Below are positions 9,060 through 17,849 of a stretch of DNA of 27,610 bases, piece after piece. Position 1 is the first letter of the stretch. Each line of letters starts with the position of its first letter. Under the pieces are notes generated by a model. The model did not search any database and was not told where the DNA came from. It was given only the letters and a program-made list of their open reading frames with translations. This stretch comes from Chara braunii (Eukaryota > Streptophyta > Charophyceae > Charales > Characeae), in contig BFEA01000697.1 of the NCBI GenBank assembly GCA_003427395.1, positions 1 through 27,610 on the forward strand. The letters run 5' to 3'. Made by a program: the position numbers and the translations under genes.

Positions 9060-9440
9060 GTGGAGTGTGGGATGCGTCCTAGTCGACCGATGTCGAGCCG
9101 CGCTTGGGATTTCAGCCTCCCCAGTGCATTGGTTCGCGTGCGGGTCCAATAGAGGCGTTGTCAAGCGCATCGGTCCCGCACGAGGACCCTCCCGGCCTCG
9201 TCACGCAGGATTTTGCAGGACTTTGTCGCAGAGTGTTTTAGCCGCTCCGGCCGAGTGCGCTAGCCGCACCTCTCGCGAGTCCCTACGACAGGACAGGGTC
9301 ATGCGAGGCACCACTTACCTCCACCTGCGGGAGCTGTCACCATCCCTTAGGTGGGTGTATCCCCGCCGAGCTACTGAACCACATGCGAAAGCTTTTCGTA
9401 TGCAATTGCAAAGGTGGCCCAGCCGAGGGCGTTTCTCGCT
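9060..9440 (+). repeat. Terminal block of copy A, shared with 18130-18560
   Basis: 9060-9165 (GATGCGTCCTAGTCGACCG and on) matches the minus strand at 9570-9460, the end of copy B. 9140-9440 (GCGCATCGGTCC, GACCCTCCCGGC, CGTCACGCAGGA, CCGCTCCGGCCGAGTGCG, CCCTACGACAGGA, TTACCTCCACC, CGAGCTAC) matches the minus strand at 18500-18130 in order. Copy B stops matching near 9450, which marks the junction of the inverted pair. The frame 9016-9453 is not supported: the homologous copies are not open in a matching frame. Confidence 0.6.
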
Positions 9441-9689
9441 CGCTGTAGCATAGGGGGTTACGCGAGGTCGAACGCCTGAAAATCGAACCCGCACGCGAAT
9501 CGACGTACTGGGGGGCTAAGGTCCCAAACGCGACTCGGCGCCGGTCGACTAGGACGCATCAGACACACCACACGTTACACCACAACACTCACATCTACCC
9601 ACACATAACACATGGAAAAACACAAAACAAACACAACATCACAACACCCCTAGTCCCTTCAGTATCGGACCCATAACTTCATGCTGCGA

Positions 9690-10040
9690 GAATCAGGTAG
9701 GCATCGCGCGCTGAACTTTTGTATAAGAGTCGTGCGTGCTCATGACCCCCTCATATCGACCAGCCATGTGGACATTCGCAAGCATTTGCGCTGANGGGGT
9801 ACTATGTGGTACTCGTAGCCTTGCGGCCCTTGATAATCTCGAGGGTCGCGTTCGACGCTCAAGTGTCGGCTGACAGGCGCTTTNAGGGGTTATCTCTCGA
9901 CGCCAGACAACCGCTATGTGCGGTTGAAGACCACACCCTCTTCTGCACCCTGTGCAGAGGGGTTGAGTAGACAGCTCCAGAGCTGTCGTGGTAGCCAAAA
10001 TCAAGGAGTTTGACTTTGACGGCTACCACGGACTACAACG
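9690..10040 (-). repeat. Copy B structured module 2
   Basis: Minus-strand order of stems equals that of 8520-8960: ACAGCTC/GAGCTGT (plus 9971-9986), CAACCGC/GCGGTTG (9908-9926), CGACGCT/AGTGTCG (9853-9868, one G-T wobble) and GTAC/GTAC (9799-9812), ending in AGTTATGGGTC. In addition GGTAGCC and GGCTACC (about 9990-10027) form an outer stem. Confidence 0.55.
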
Positions 10041-10121
10041 TCCAACCAAGAAAACTTAAAAGAGGAAACAACTATAGATAGAAAAAAGGGGGGATCACCC
10101 TATTTCATCTCTCTATCTAGC

Positions 10122-10824
10122 TCATAGTCTGATAACAGTCTCCAGCGGAAGGTGTAGGCCAACCCGTGAGATGCGTGCGGATGGTGCCCAAAGCTGGACC
10201 CATAGGCAACCGGTTGTTCGAGGCGTTGGAGGCTCGTACGCGAGCCCCCATACGTCGACTGGGATTGATATCTCGCCCACGCGCCGTTTCGCGCTATTAA
10301 AACTCGGGTCTACTAGCCATAACGCGCCTTTGCCTTTTTCGCTTGACCCATAACTTTCAGGTGTGGAAATCGGTAAGTGTCGCACGCGCGGGTTAACATA
10401 AGGTTGCGCGACCACAGGACTTACGCATATCGACCAACAATGAGGATTTGCGTAAGCAATTGTGATGTCGGCGCACCATGTAGTGCCCATACCTGAGTGG
10501 CCTCGTTTAAGCCATGGGGTCGCTTTCGATGCTCAGGCGTCGGCTGAAGTGCACGCTAAAGGGGGTAAACCTTTAGCGAGCGCAAAAACCGGTCTGGGGG
10601 CCTTACCGTCTTCAGCACCCTGAGGTGTCCCAAGGGGTGCGAGGTTAGATGGTCCCTAGGGCAGGAAGGGATTCAGAGCGGTGGTGAGTTGTCTGGCGCA
10701 TCACCAGCGACACGCTAATCCTTCCGCACGGAACTTTATCGTTCTACCAAAAGCAAACTAAACAAGGAAAGAGAATAGGGGCGCTTGTCGCTAGCCGAAG
10801 AAGACATGAATGTCCTGCCGGACC
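10122..10824 (-). repeat. Copy B structured module 1
   Basis: More diverged version of the module. CGCTAAAG (10554-10561) pairs with CTTTAGCG (10571-10578), CGATGC (10527-10532) with GCGTCG (10537-10542), and GCAC (10473-10476) with GTGC (10483-10486). The signature AGTTATGGGTC follows at about 10355-10345. The upstream part is lost in the gap. Overlapping frames at 10122-10490 and 10171-10353 on both strands are chance. Confidence 0.5.
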
Positions 10825-11284
10825 NNNNNNNNNNNNNNNNNNNNNNNNNNNNNNNNNNNNNNNNNNNNNNNNNNNNNNNNNNNNNNNNNNNNNNNNNNNN
10901 NNNNNNNNNNNNNNNNNNNNNNNNNNNNNNNNNNNNNNNNNNNNNNNNNNNNNNNNNNNNNNNNNNNNNNNNNNNNNNNNNNNNNNNNNNNNNNNNNNNN
11001 NNNNNNNNNNNNNNNNNNNNNNNNNNNNNNNNNNNNNNNNNNNNNNNNNNNNNNNNNNNNNNNNNNNNNNNNNNNNNNNNNNNNNNNNNNNNNNNNNNNN
11101 NNNNNNNNNNNNNNNNNNNNNNNNNNNNNNNNNNNNNNNNNNNNNNNNNNNNNNNNNNNNNNNNNNNNNNNNNNNNNNNNNNNNNNNNNNNNNNNNNNNN
11201 NNNNNNNNNNNNNNNNNNNNNNNNNNNNNNNNNNNNNNNNNNNNNNNNNNNNNNNNNNNNNNNNNNNNNNNNNNNNNNNNNNNN
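10825..11284. other. Assembly gap
   Basis: 460 Ns inside copy B. Any open frame spanning it is meaningless. By alignment with copy A, part of 7780-8500 should be homologous to what is missing. Confidence 1.
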
Positions 11285-11592
11285 AATCCAATTCACAACC
11301 AATCACCAAACTTTATCGAGGTTTCTCCACACATACCTGCGATCACACACAGAAATCAAACGACATCACACACACTAAAGGGGTCAACTTTTCATCCTTC
11401 TGCAGCTCACACCCTGCCTTACGCACACAAGACCAACCTTTTCCCCACCTTTCCATAACAAAGATACTCAGTCTTTTAAGAAATGACCATTTATAAAGAA
11501 TTTGGGTGAGAACCCAAGAAAACAATAAACCAGCAAGGGCCAAGGCTTTTAGGTTGAGAAACAGAAGTAGTAGGAAAGTTGAGTCGTAAACC

Positions 11593-11653
11593 GACGAATC
11601 GGCAACCGACCTGTTATCAATTATAACAGAAGAATAATCCTTAACAGGATTAT
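11593..11653 (-). repeat. Copy B paired hairpins next to conserved GGTCGGTTGCCGATTCG
   Basis: CTGTTAT (11611-11617) pairs with ATAACAG (11623-11629), same stem as copy A with a different loop. ATAATCCT (11634-11641) pairs with AGGATTAT (11646-11653), a perfect 8-bp stem with a 4-nt loop, where copy A has only a decayed counterpart. Confidence 0.5.
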
Positions 11654-11887
11654 GCTGGCCATATCAATCCTTCAACCGAGTCACAAAGACCTGCATCACA
11701 GTACAGGCCAAAGAGAACTACTACTACGTTTACCTCATATGGAGAATACTTTTTAGCTCGTATCCTAACTTCTCTACTAGTTTCAAACTCAGCTCCCATT
11801 TTCTAATCCCAGGTCCTGAGAAATTATTCAGGGTGGATTTGCCAAGTTTCTTCTAGCATAAATTATTCTAACTCCTCGATTTCTATG

Positions 11888-12002
11888 AAATTTCGGCAGT
11901 GCTTCCCGTAGGAAAAGTGCCTTTTCAGAATTTCTGAAAGCCAAAAAATGACTAGCTCCTTCAGATTTGTAGAAATTTCGGCAGCGCTTCCCGTAGGAAA
12001 AA
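11888..12002 (-). repeat. Copy B GGGAAGCGCTGCC-type doublet
   Basis: Two near-identical 28-30 bp motifs (minus strand CCTACGGGAAGCRCTGCCG then AAATTT) at 12002-11973 and 11916-11888, about 86 bp apart. Each is followed by GGAGYTAG. They correspond to the copy A doublet and are better preserved. Confidence 0.6.
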
Positions 12003-12406
12003 GAGGCTGCCAAGATTTATACAAAGCTGAAAATAGGAAGACAAAGCAAAACTATATTTGGGACTAACTTCTGACGCTTACTTTGGAAGGTAGAATCAGC
12101 GATAGTCTGCACGACCTCTAGACGAGAGCGTGAGCTAGCACTGATCCTAACTCCTAGCAGAGTCAAGTCCTATCTTATCCCAAGTTTTTCTTCCATCATC
12201 CATCTTATCTGCCTATGGCTCCAGCACTCAGCGAGCATCTAAAGCAACTAATCCTATCAAAAGATGCCCCAGAGTGAGAGCCCGCAAACACACACACAAA
12301 CAATCACAACGAACATATCTCATCATCCCTCAGGTTTCTTTCAACCTCATAGTTCGTTCGAAAACCTCGTTATTCCCTTTTACATCCCCCTTTCCTATGG
12401 CATACG

Positions 12407-13379
12407 GTCAGACAAGGCCCTAACCCTAGGGTATGCCTGACTTGCCTAGGTACACGAGTAAAGCACGCACATTTGGACTGCCCTAACCCTAGGGTGTGCC
12501 CAACATGACAGGAACTATACACATAAGGCATATGCCTAACTGACAACAAGCGCATAGGACTGGGCTGCCCTAACCCTAGGGTGTGCCCAGTCTGCTTTAA
12601 ACAAAGTTACATACGGCATCATTCTAGACCATCCCTACCCTAGGTCTAGCTTGCCTGAACATAAGTACAAACGACAAAAAGTTAAACCGCCCTAACCCTA
12701 GGGTACGTCCAATCCACAGCACATCAACGACAAAGGCATATTACTAGGCCGCCCTAACCCTAGGGTTTGCCTAGTTAGCCATACAGTTTTAGTTACCAAA
12801 GGCAATGTGATCAGGCTGCCCTAACCCTAGGGTGTGCCTGATCTGCNNGAACAATTATAAACATCGAAACGCTGGACCGCCCTAACCCTAGGGTACGTCC
12901 AACTTACTTTAAACGACAAAAGTTTATCGCTAGGCCGCCCTAACCCTATGGTACGCCTAGTTAGCCATACAACATGAAATAGGGTACAAATACTTTCACA
13001 GACTTTATATTTTTCCTTCTCTTATTAAGCAGTTGATCGGACCTTTCCAATAAATGGAGCTTCCGATTCTGCCTCATGTTTAGAAGGGGAAATAAATTCA
13101 GATTTATACTAACTCTCTGCTCCTTAGTGTTATCATGAGCATATAATTGAACCGCCCTAACCCTAGGGTACATTCAGTCCGCCCAGTTACCTTTGTTTTA
13201 CTCTTCATCTCTTTCCCTCTTCCTTAGTTCTACCTGACTTATTGACTGGCTTTCCCCACCGGGGCGCCCGGTCCGACAGAAATATAAGTTCAAATTGTAT
13301 ATATATCAAGTTTTATACTCGGTTTACCATTTAGTTCATGGCTCATGGCTAAGCCGCCCTAACCCTAGGGTACGCTTAG
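12407..13379 (-). repeat. Hairpin array, family 2: eleven hairpins around CCCTAACCCTAGGGT
   Basis: Plus-strand core CCGCCCTAACCCTAGGGTACG with variable flanking arms. Best units: GACTGGGC/GCCCAGTC (12558-12592), ACTAGGC/GCCTAGT (12743-12775), GATCAGGC/GCCTGATC (12809-12843), CTAAGC/GCTTAG (13349-13379), CTAGGC/GCCTAG (12930-12960), TGGAC/GTCCA (12873-12901) and CTAGACC/GGTCTAG with a shortened core (12624-12649). Weaker or decayed: GTCAG with a 4-nt insertion / CCTGAC (12407-12441), TTGGAC/GCCCAA (12473-12503), TTAAAC/GTCCAA (about 12682-12712) and TGAA/TTCA (13148-13176). In all of the well-paired units the arms differ but match. Strand is given in the orientation of copy B. The bases around 12847 are N. 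Confidence 0.85.
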
Positions 13380-13629
13380 TCTTATGCCGTTATTCCCTCA
13401 GAAGAAACATACACCACAACTCATTAAAAGAAACATCAGAATTTTGAGCCTTCCCCACCCGGGGTGCCCATCCTCCTGTTCAGAAACCCTTAAAGAAAAC
13501 ACCGGCTGATCCGTCCCACCCGGGTAGACCAGCCAAAAATCATTCATTCAGATCAGCAAACCTCAACAAAACATGGCCCTGAGTCCACATCCACCCGGAG
13601 GGACTCAGCCTGGGTTTGACCTGGTCAAA
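13244..13629 (-). repeat. Hairpin array, family 3 around CCCACCCGGG, plus a coreless palindrome
   Basis: GACTGG/CCGGTC (13244-13273), core TTCCCCACCGGGGCG. A decayed unit at about 13444-13472 (core CCTTCCCCACCCGGGG). GGCTGATC/GACCAGCC, one mismatch (13504-13534), core CGTCCCACCCGGGTA. CTGAGTCC/GGACTCAG, 8 bp perfect (13579-13608), core ACATCCACCCGGAG. Right after it, TTTGACC (13615-13621) and GGTCAAA (13623-13629) pair around a single base, like an arm pair without a core. The first unit lies between family 2 units, so the two families overlap in range. Confidence 0.7.
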
Positions 13630-13839
13630 ACATGCAAAACACCTTCCTTCTGCCTTCCTCCAGTTCATTTTGTCTGAATCCACTCAAGGATTATTTGACT
13701 TCTCATACACAATTGTTCATTAAACCCTTCACAATGCATGTCCTGACAAACATAATAAAACAGAAAAAGTAGTAGCCTCTCACATATACGTTTTGATANC
13801 CACGGGATAGCAGATAGGGGAAAGGATCACACGCGTCAA

Positions 13840-14130
13840 ACGAGAGTTATACCTGCAATTCCCTGCCTCCAGANCCCCGCCTGGGCTCCGGCAGAGCTCC
13901 CGCAATCGGTGGGGCAAACCGCCTATAGAGGCCTTGGCGCGGATTACGGGTTTCGATCCCGCCTGCCGCCTTCCTTTCTGAACCAAAAGACTAGACTGAG
14001 ACTGAGAAAGGCAAAAAGAGAAGTATTTAGACTCTCAGATACAAGAGGGGTGCGCTCAGACTTGCGGGAGAGGGCCTTGTTGTCTTCAATCTCCTGAGGG
14101 CCCCGCAATGGTGGCCAAAAAGAACGCAGT
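13840..14130 (-). repeat. Conserved leader block of copy B
   Basis: Minus strand matches 5330-5620 (shared stretches listed there). The donor-like GCAG-GTATAA has its GT at plus 13851-13852. The reverse frames 13780-13986 and 13944-14147 are not in the frame that is open in copy A. Confidence 0.55.
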
Positions 14131-14159
14131 GGAGTCGGCTGAACCACGGCCCAAACGCA

Positions 14160-15250
14160 AGTAAGAATCTCCTGTCAGTCTTCTCAAGTCGCTGCAGTAA
14201 CCCGTCTGCAAAGGCCTGATCATACTCTCAAACCGCCCCACTCCAACCGCTAACTAAGGACATATTTGCACAGCGTAGAAACACACTGTCCGAATAGAGC
14301 ACGCACCCATGCTTTATCTGAAACGCAATAGTCGCAGTCGAACTCAAATAAACACCGCTCGCACAACGATCATGCGTAATCAGCACATAGCGATAAGACA
14401 AGGTACAACTAAAACCTTGATTTACACAGCAAAACCCAACAAATCCAGCCACACACAGTAGCGCAACAGTGCCAGCAACCTGAGGGAAACAACAACCTTC
14501 GTCAGAAGTGCTACAGCAAGACACAACAGTTTGGTCCGGCGGAGTAACTGAGTTGCATAGACCAGCGAGCACTCTGATTGTTGAATTCCCCGCAACATCC
14601 AAAATGTCAACTCTTCTTAGCAGCAAAAGGCAATATAGTGCATTGAGTAAGCCCAAAGCTCACAGCAATGGCCCAGCAGCGTGTGGCGGGCACCCAGTAG
14701 ATGCACAACGAATGCTCAGCAAGTGCAAACTAGTTGCACTCCCACAGCAAATGGCTCAGTAGCAGTGCACCTCAACAGCATGAACTCAGTAGGATCCTAT
14801 TATGACAACAATCGAATACTCAGCAGAGTCAGCAGCATCGCCTGAAAGTTGAACAACAACTGTATTGGAGTCTGGGAGCAAGTGGCTGCAACTTGATACT
14901 CGTTGAGTATACAACACCACCCCGTTGAGGTAGCAGCAACCCTCTCCAAATATGCATCAGCAACAGTGCCCTGTGGGAGGCAGCAAAATCTTGCCGTCGT
15001 TGGGTCTCGTTGAGTTAACAGTGCCTTACTATCCAACTACAAGCAGCCTCCATGCTAACTGTAGTAACAGTGTCAACACAGTAGCGGCCTACCAATCAAA
15101 ATATCTTGGAACAGTGGATCGGTGACAAACTGGTACACAGCAGCATCAGGCACAGCGACGTGCACTATGAACTCAGTATCAATGACAAAACCTTGGACCC
15201 CTGCAGCAGCAGCTTCTCCGCTCGCGGATCATACAAATAACAGAAATCGG
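14160..15250. other. Degenerate AGC/AAC-rich sequence
   Basis: Loosely repeated GCAACAGTGCC-like motifs (near 14468, 14959, 15018, 15066) and many CAGCA triplets; a hairpin ATACTC/GAGTAT at 14896-14910. The minus frame at 14228-14656 (142 codons, Cys/Leu/Val-rich) results from the CAGCA/CAACA composition read in reverse. I see no signal peptide or domain pattern that would justify a gene. Confidence 0.3.
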
Positions 15251-16009
15251 AAAATGCATACCTTACCAAACTTAACAACACTGCCGTAGATCAGCCACTC
15301 TCCAATCCAATGACCATTTTCTNCCTCCCAGCATTTCACTTTCTCAGTCTTTGCTCCTGCCAAATTCAATGCACCCGGCTGCTCTCTACAGTCTGTTTCA
15401 TGCAGCCCCCACAGTTATCGGCAGTCCGCCAAGGCTTCAAGTGTGTCAAAAAAACACGGATATGTACTCCAAAGTGAGAATGAATCTGCCGCTGGGATCT
15501 GGGCAGATACACTTGTAAGGTTCCCTGCCCAGGTCAGCGTGCAGTTTGACACTGTAGCCCGTCCTTCGGTTTATCAGGCGGTGTTCCCTGTTCTACTGAC
15601 CAAGTATATACTGCCTGTCTTTTTCTAGCACAGAACTCGGTGGGATTACGAGTGTATGTGGTCACAAACCTGCCTTCAATTCATTCAATTGTACTCGTTA
15701 TTAGTTATCGCAAGTCCCTCCCAGAGGAAAANAATCGGTAGGCATGCTCTTATTCACAAANNTTCTCGCTACCATCCTTGCCCAAAATATCACATTCAAA
15801 TTTTAGGACGTGATCTAGTACCTGGCCGCAAAACCCGTCCTCATAATTTTTGCGATGCCTACCTGTGCAATTCAGTGGGAAATCAGCAGTTATTACTTAA
15901 TGCATTAACGAAATACTTTCCTCATGACGGTTACGAACCGTCGATTAACTATACACAAGGACGAAGAAGAAGCTCAAACCCAACCCCATTCCCTGCTTGT
16001 CGGTGCCCG

Positions 16010-16012
<3 letters not shown>
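15251..16012. other. Unassigned sequence
   Basis: No gene, RNA or repeat recognised. Frames at 15443-15628 and 15656-16066 have no recognisable domain; the second contains Ns and ends in the (CT)n tract. Confidence 0.3.

Positions 16013-16063
<51 letters not shown>
16013..16063. repeat. (CT)n microsatellite
   Basis: Uninterrupted TC/CT repeat of about 51 bp. Confidence 0.97.
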
Positions 16064-16068
<5 letters not shown>

Positions 16069-16315
16069 TCCGAGGCTACCAAATAGAGCTCTAAATAGAG
16101 GCTGTCTGTTGAGGGGAGCTCCAGGCCACAACTCTCTCTTTGCCTCGTACTAGTAGGTTGTCAGCCCCTCTACTGTTATTATTAACTGCTTCTAGTGCAA
16201 TTGACCCGAAACCTCGGTCAGATTCATCCACTTCTTTCAGGGACAACTTGTCTCAATAAAATGGGGCGCACGATGAACCTTATAAGACACAATGATGATG
16301 GAGACGATGGGCTAA

Positions 16316-16780
16316 ATGGCAAAAAAAAGCACTATAAAGACAACCTCTACGACAGAGGAATACGATAAAGATGACGAGGAGAAGCCAAAAAAAAAAATAC
16401 AATCATATCAGTCTCGAAATACCAACGGCCCACCTCGGCGGCGCCCATTAAGGTGTGACAAGCACGACAATCGTCGTGATGAAGATGAACTTCCAAGAAC
16501 TGCCACGGTGAGCACAATCTACAGGATCAGAATTGTTACGTTTGCTCAGAAGAATCTTCCGNCAGAATATGGGAAGATACACGATCATACCTCAAAAACT
16601 CTCTGTTGCTACCGCGCAGCCCCTAGTAGCTGTCCTGACCAAACTAACAACTTAACGCAAAAACTAACACTGCCATTGCGATCACACCGGGACCAGAAAG
16701 ATGCGAACTGTCTGGACGGAGCGGCACAGGGCACGGTAGGGAGGTCCGCAGCGGTGCAGACAGCACAAATGTGTGCATGA
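16316..16780 (+). CDS. Doubtful 154-codon open frame, no recognised domain
   Basis: ATG at 16316, stop at 16778-16780, one N. The first 60 residues are Lys/Asp/Glu/Thr-rich and hydrophilic (DEEKPKKK near residues 20-27, PPRRRPLR near 39-46); the rest has no pattern I recognise. No homologue, promoter or splice context can be shown from sequence alone. The early acidic/basic bias comes from AAAAAA and GATGA-rich DNA. Probably a chance frame, listed because it is the longest frame in a stretch free of obvious repeats. Confidence 0.12.
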   Translation: MAKKSTIKTTSTTEEYDKDDEEKPKKKIQSYQSRNTNGPPRRRPLRCDKHDNRRDEDELPRTATVSTIYRIRIVTFAQKNLPXEYGKIHDHTSKTLCCYRAAPSSCPDQTNNLTQKLTLPLRSHRDQKDANCLDGAAQGTVGRSAAVQTAQMCA

Positions 16781-16964
16781 AACCCTTCTCTACTTCGGCC
16801 TTTAAAGCTTTCATTTCGAACAACCTGTTATCACCAAGGTCTCGGCAAATCGTGAGAGGCGGACGACGCACCCTGTTGCTATGTCGTCCCTATCCAAACT
16901 CCACCTCTCGAAAATTAAAAAGGTAGCGGCATTTCACTCGTGAGGTAAGACTCTCACTCACCTG

Positions 16965-17036
16965 CCTTCCGCGGAGTTCGAGCTCAGGTCTGCATTTCTG
17001 CATTTCGTGGTGCACCAACTGAGCTATGCTTCTTGG
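16965..17036 (-). mobile_element. tRNA-derived SINE-like head, family S2
   Basis: On the minus strand, a consensus A box TAGCTCAGTTGG (plus 17015-17026) is followed about 30 bp later by a B-box-like AGCTCGAACTCC (plus 16973-16984). The only other copy I see is at 25755-25860 with the same A box and GTTCCAATCC. The intervening sequence (GGTGCACCACGAAATGCAG / GGTACACCAATGAACTG) is alignable between them. It is not a functional tRNA gene: the D and anticodon stems do not close well. It lies directly downstream of the S1 copy on the same strand. Confidence 0.5.
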
Positions 17037-17084
17037 GATCCACGGCCAGTCCCTGTACCGGGCCGCGTCCCAATATGGGACGGA

Positions 17085-17376
17085 CGGAATAATAAAAAAA
17101 TAAAAACAAAAAATAGGAATAATAATTAATAAAAATTAAACAAAAACTAGAAAAAACGAGTTGGGGGACGGGAACTGCCGGGACTCGACCCTCAGTCCTG
17201 CCCATCGGGCCCACCGTCGGGACTCCCCACAAAACCAAAGGGGATAGTCCCACGGGACCCTCAACCCCTCGGTGTATCTCCAAAAACACTCCTCGCTCCG
17301 TCGCTGCAACATGCTGGCCTCGATCCCAGGACTTGCGTGATGAAAGTCCAATGCTATAACCAATAGGGCTAAGCCC
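17085..17376 (-). mobile_element. tRNA-derived SINE-like copy, family S1, with A/T-rich tail
   Basis: Minus strand starts GGGCTTAGCCCTATTGGTTA at 17376. The B-box-like GGGATCGAGGCC is at plus 17316-17327. The body matches 3100-3240 in order. The 3' end differs from the plus copy: after CCCCCAACTCG it runs into about 75 bp of T/A-rich sequence (17085-17158). The long minus frame 16984-17550 is a translation of S1 plus S2 and not a gene. Confidence 0.6.
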
Positions 17377-17399
17377 GAGTCTAGTTATAGCAGGCCCAG

Positions 17400-17849
17400 T
17401 TTTGCATATGAAGAGTAACTGCAGGCTGTTACAGCCTATCCGGGCCTGCAAAGGTGCACCATCGCCTTCTCTTGGTCTGCCCCTTGAGCCCAAGCGTACG
17501 GCCATGTTCTCTGCTTGGAGAACGGTTATTGTTGAGTTTACCATGCGCACTTCCCCGCCACGCCGCGGTCACGGGCCGAGGCTCTCGTAGCCCGCTGTAC
17601 TCATCGAAAAGAGCATGCTTTTATCGTCTTTGGTCGGAAAGACCCCGACTTTTGCTCACGCCGTATCCACGCGTCGTACCTAGCTCAATTTTGTTTCAGC
17701 TTTTATCGTCGATACCTTTATAGTCAATTGTAGTACTTGCCTACTTTACATGGTGTGGCCTCAAAATGTCGCCCTTCCGCAAGTCAGTCGAAAGTTTTCC
17801 TCTAGCCATAGCTTCGACGGTCTAACTTCGCACCGGTGGCGACTCCATC
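17400..17849. other. Unassigned sequence
   Basis: No gene recognised. GGTGGCGACTCC at 17836-17847 resembles the sequence that follows the LTR in many plant Ty3/gypsy elements (where the primer-binding site lies), but no LTR pair can be shown. Confidence 0.3.

Larger units (their letters stand above)
5284..9440 (+). mobile_element. Copy A of a large non-coding hairpin-rich element
   Basis: A long repeat unit whose parts recur in the same order on the opposite strand at 14150-9450 (copy B). In order: a conserved leader (about 5330-5620); a hairpin array (5867-6686); a doublet of a CCTACGGGAAGCGCTGCCG-type motif (6995-7025, 7118-7152); a block containing CAGGTCGGTTGCCGATTCGT (7451-7470); a block ending TTGCAGGTATG (7731-7741); tandem structured modules (about 8060-8440 and 8520-8960); a GT-rich stretch (8980-9060); and a terminal GC-rich block (9060-9440), partly shared with 18130-18560. 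No coding capacity is visible. The doublet motif resembles sequences I associate with LTRs of plant Ty3/gypsy (Tat-like) elements, so LTRs or a LARD-like non-autonomous retroelement are possible. I found no certain TG...CA ends, primer-binding site or target duplication. Confidence 0.6.
9450..14150 (-). mobile_element. Copy B of the large hairpin-rich element (inverted relative to A)
   Basis: Read on the minus strand from 14150: leader block (14130-13840); hairpin families 3 and 2 (13608-12407) where copy A has family 1; the CCTACGGGAAGCGCTGCCG doublet (12002-11888); the ACAGGTCGGTTGCCGATTCG block (11614-11593); an acceptor-like end at 11337; an assembly gap; two structured modules (10824-10122, 10040-9690); a GT-rich tract (9660-9580); and the terminal block (9570-9450). 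It is collinear with copy A throughout but clearly diverged, with many indels, so it is not an assembly duplicate. No coding capacity. Confidence 0.6.

Noticed and set aside
10736-11496. Open frames of 170-228 codons
   Set aside because: They exist only because the 460-N gap is translated as X.
12407-13379. Interstitial telomere repeats (CCCTAA units)
   Set aside because: CCCTAA appears only once or twice per unit as part of a near-palindromic core ACCCTAGGGT; there is no tandem CCCTAAA run.
14228-14656. Cys/Leu-rich 142-codon minus frame as a membrane protein
   Set aside because: It is the reverse reading of CAGCA/CAACA-rich DNA; no homology pattern, no supporting start context, and overlapping frames on both strands.
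16984-17550. 188-codon minus-strand protein
   Set aside because: It runs through two SINE-like elements including an A/T tail.
17836-17847. Primer-binding site of an LTR retrotransposon (GGTGGCGACTCC)
   Set aside because: The string is suggestive, but no LTR ends in TG...CA next to it and complementarity to a tRNA 3' end could not be confirmed.
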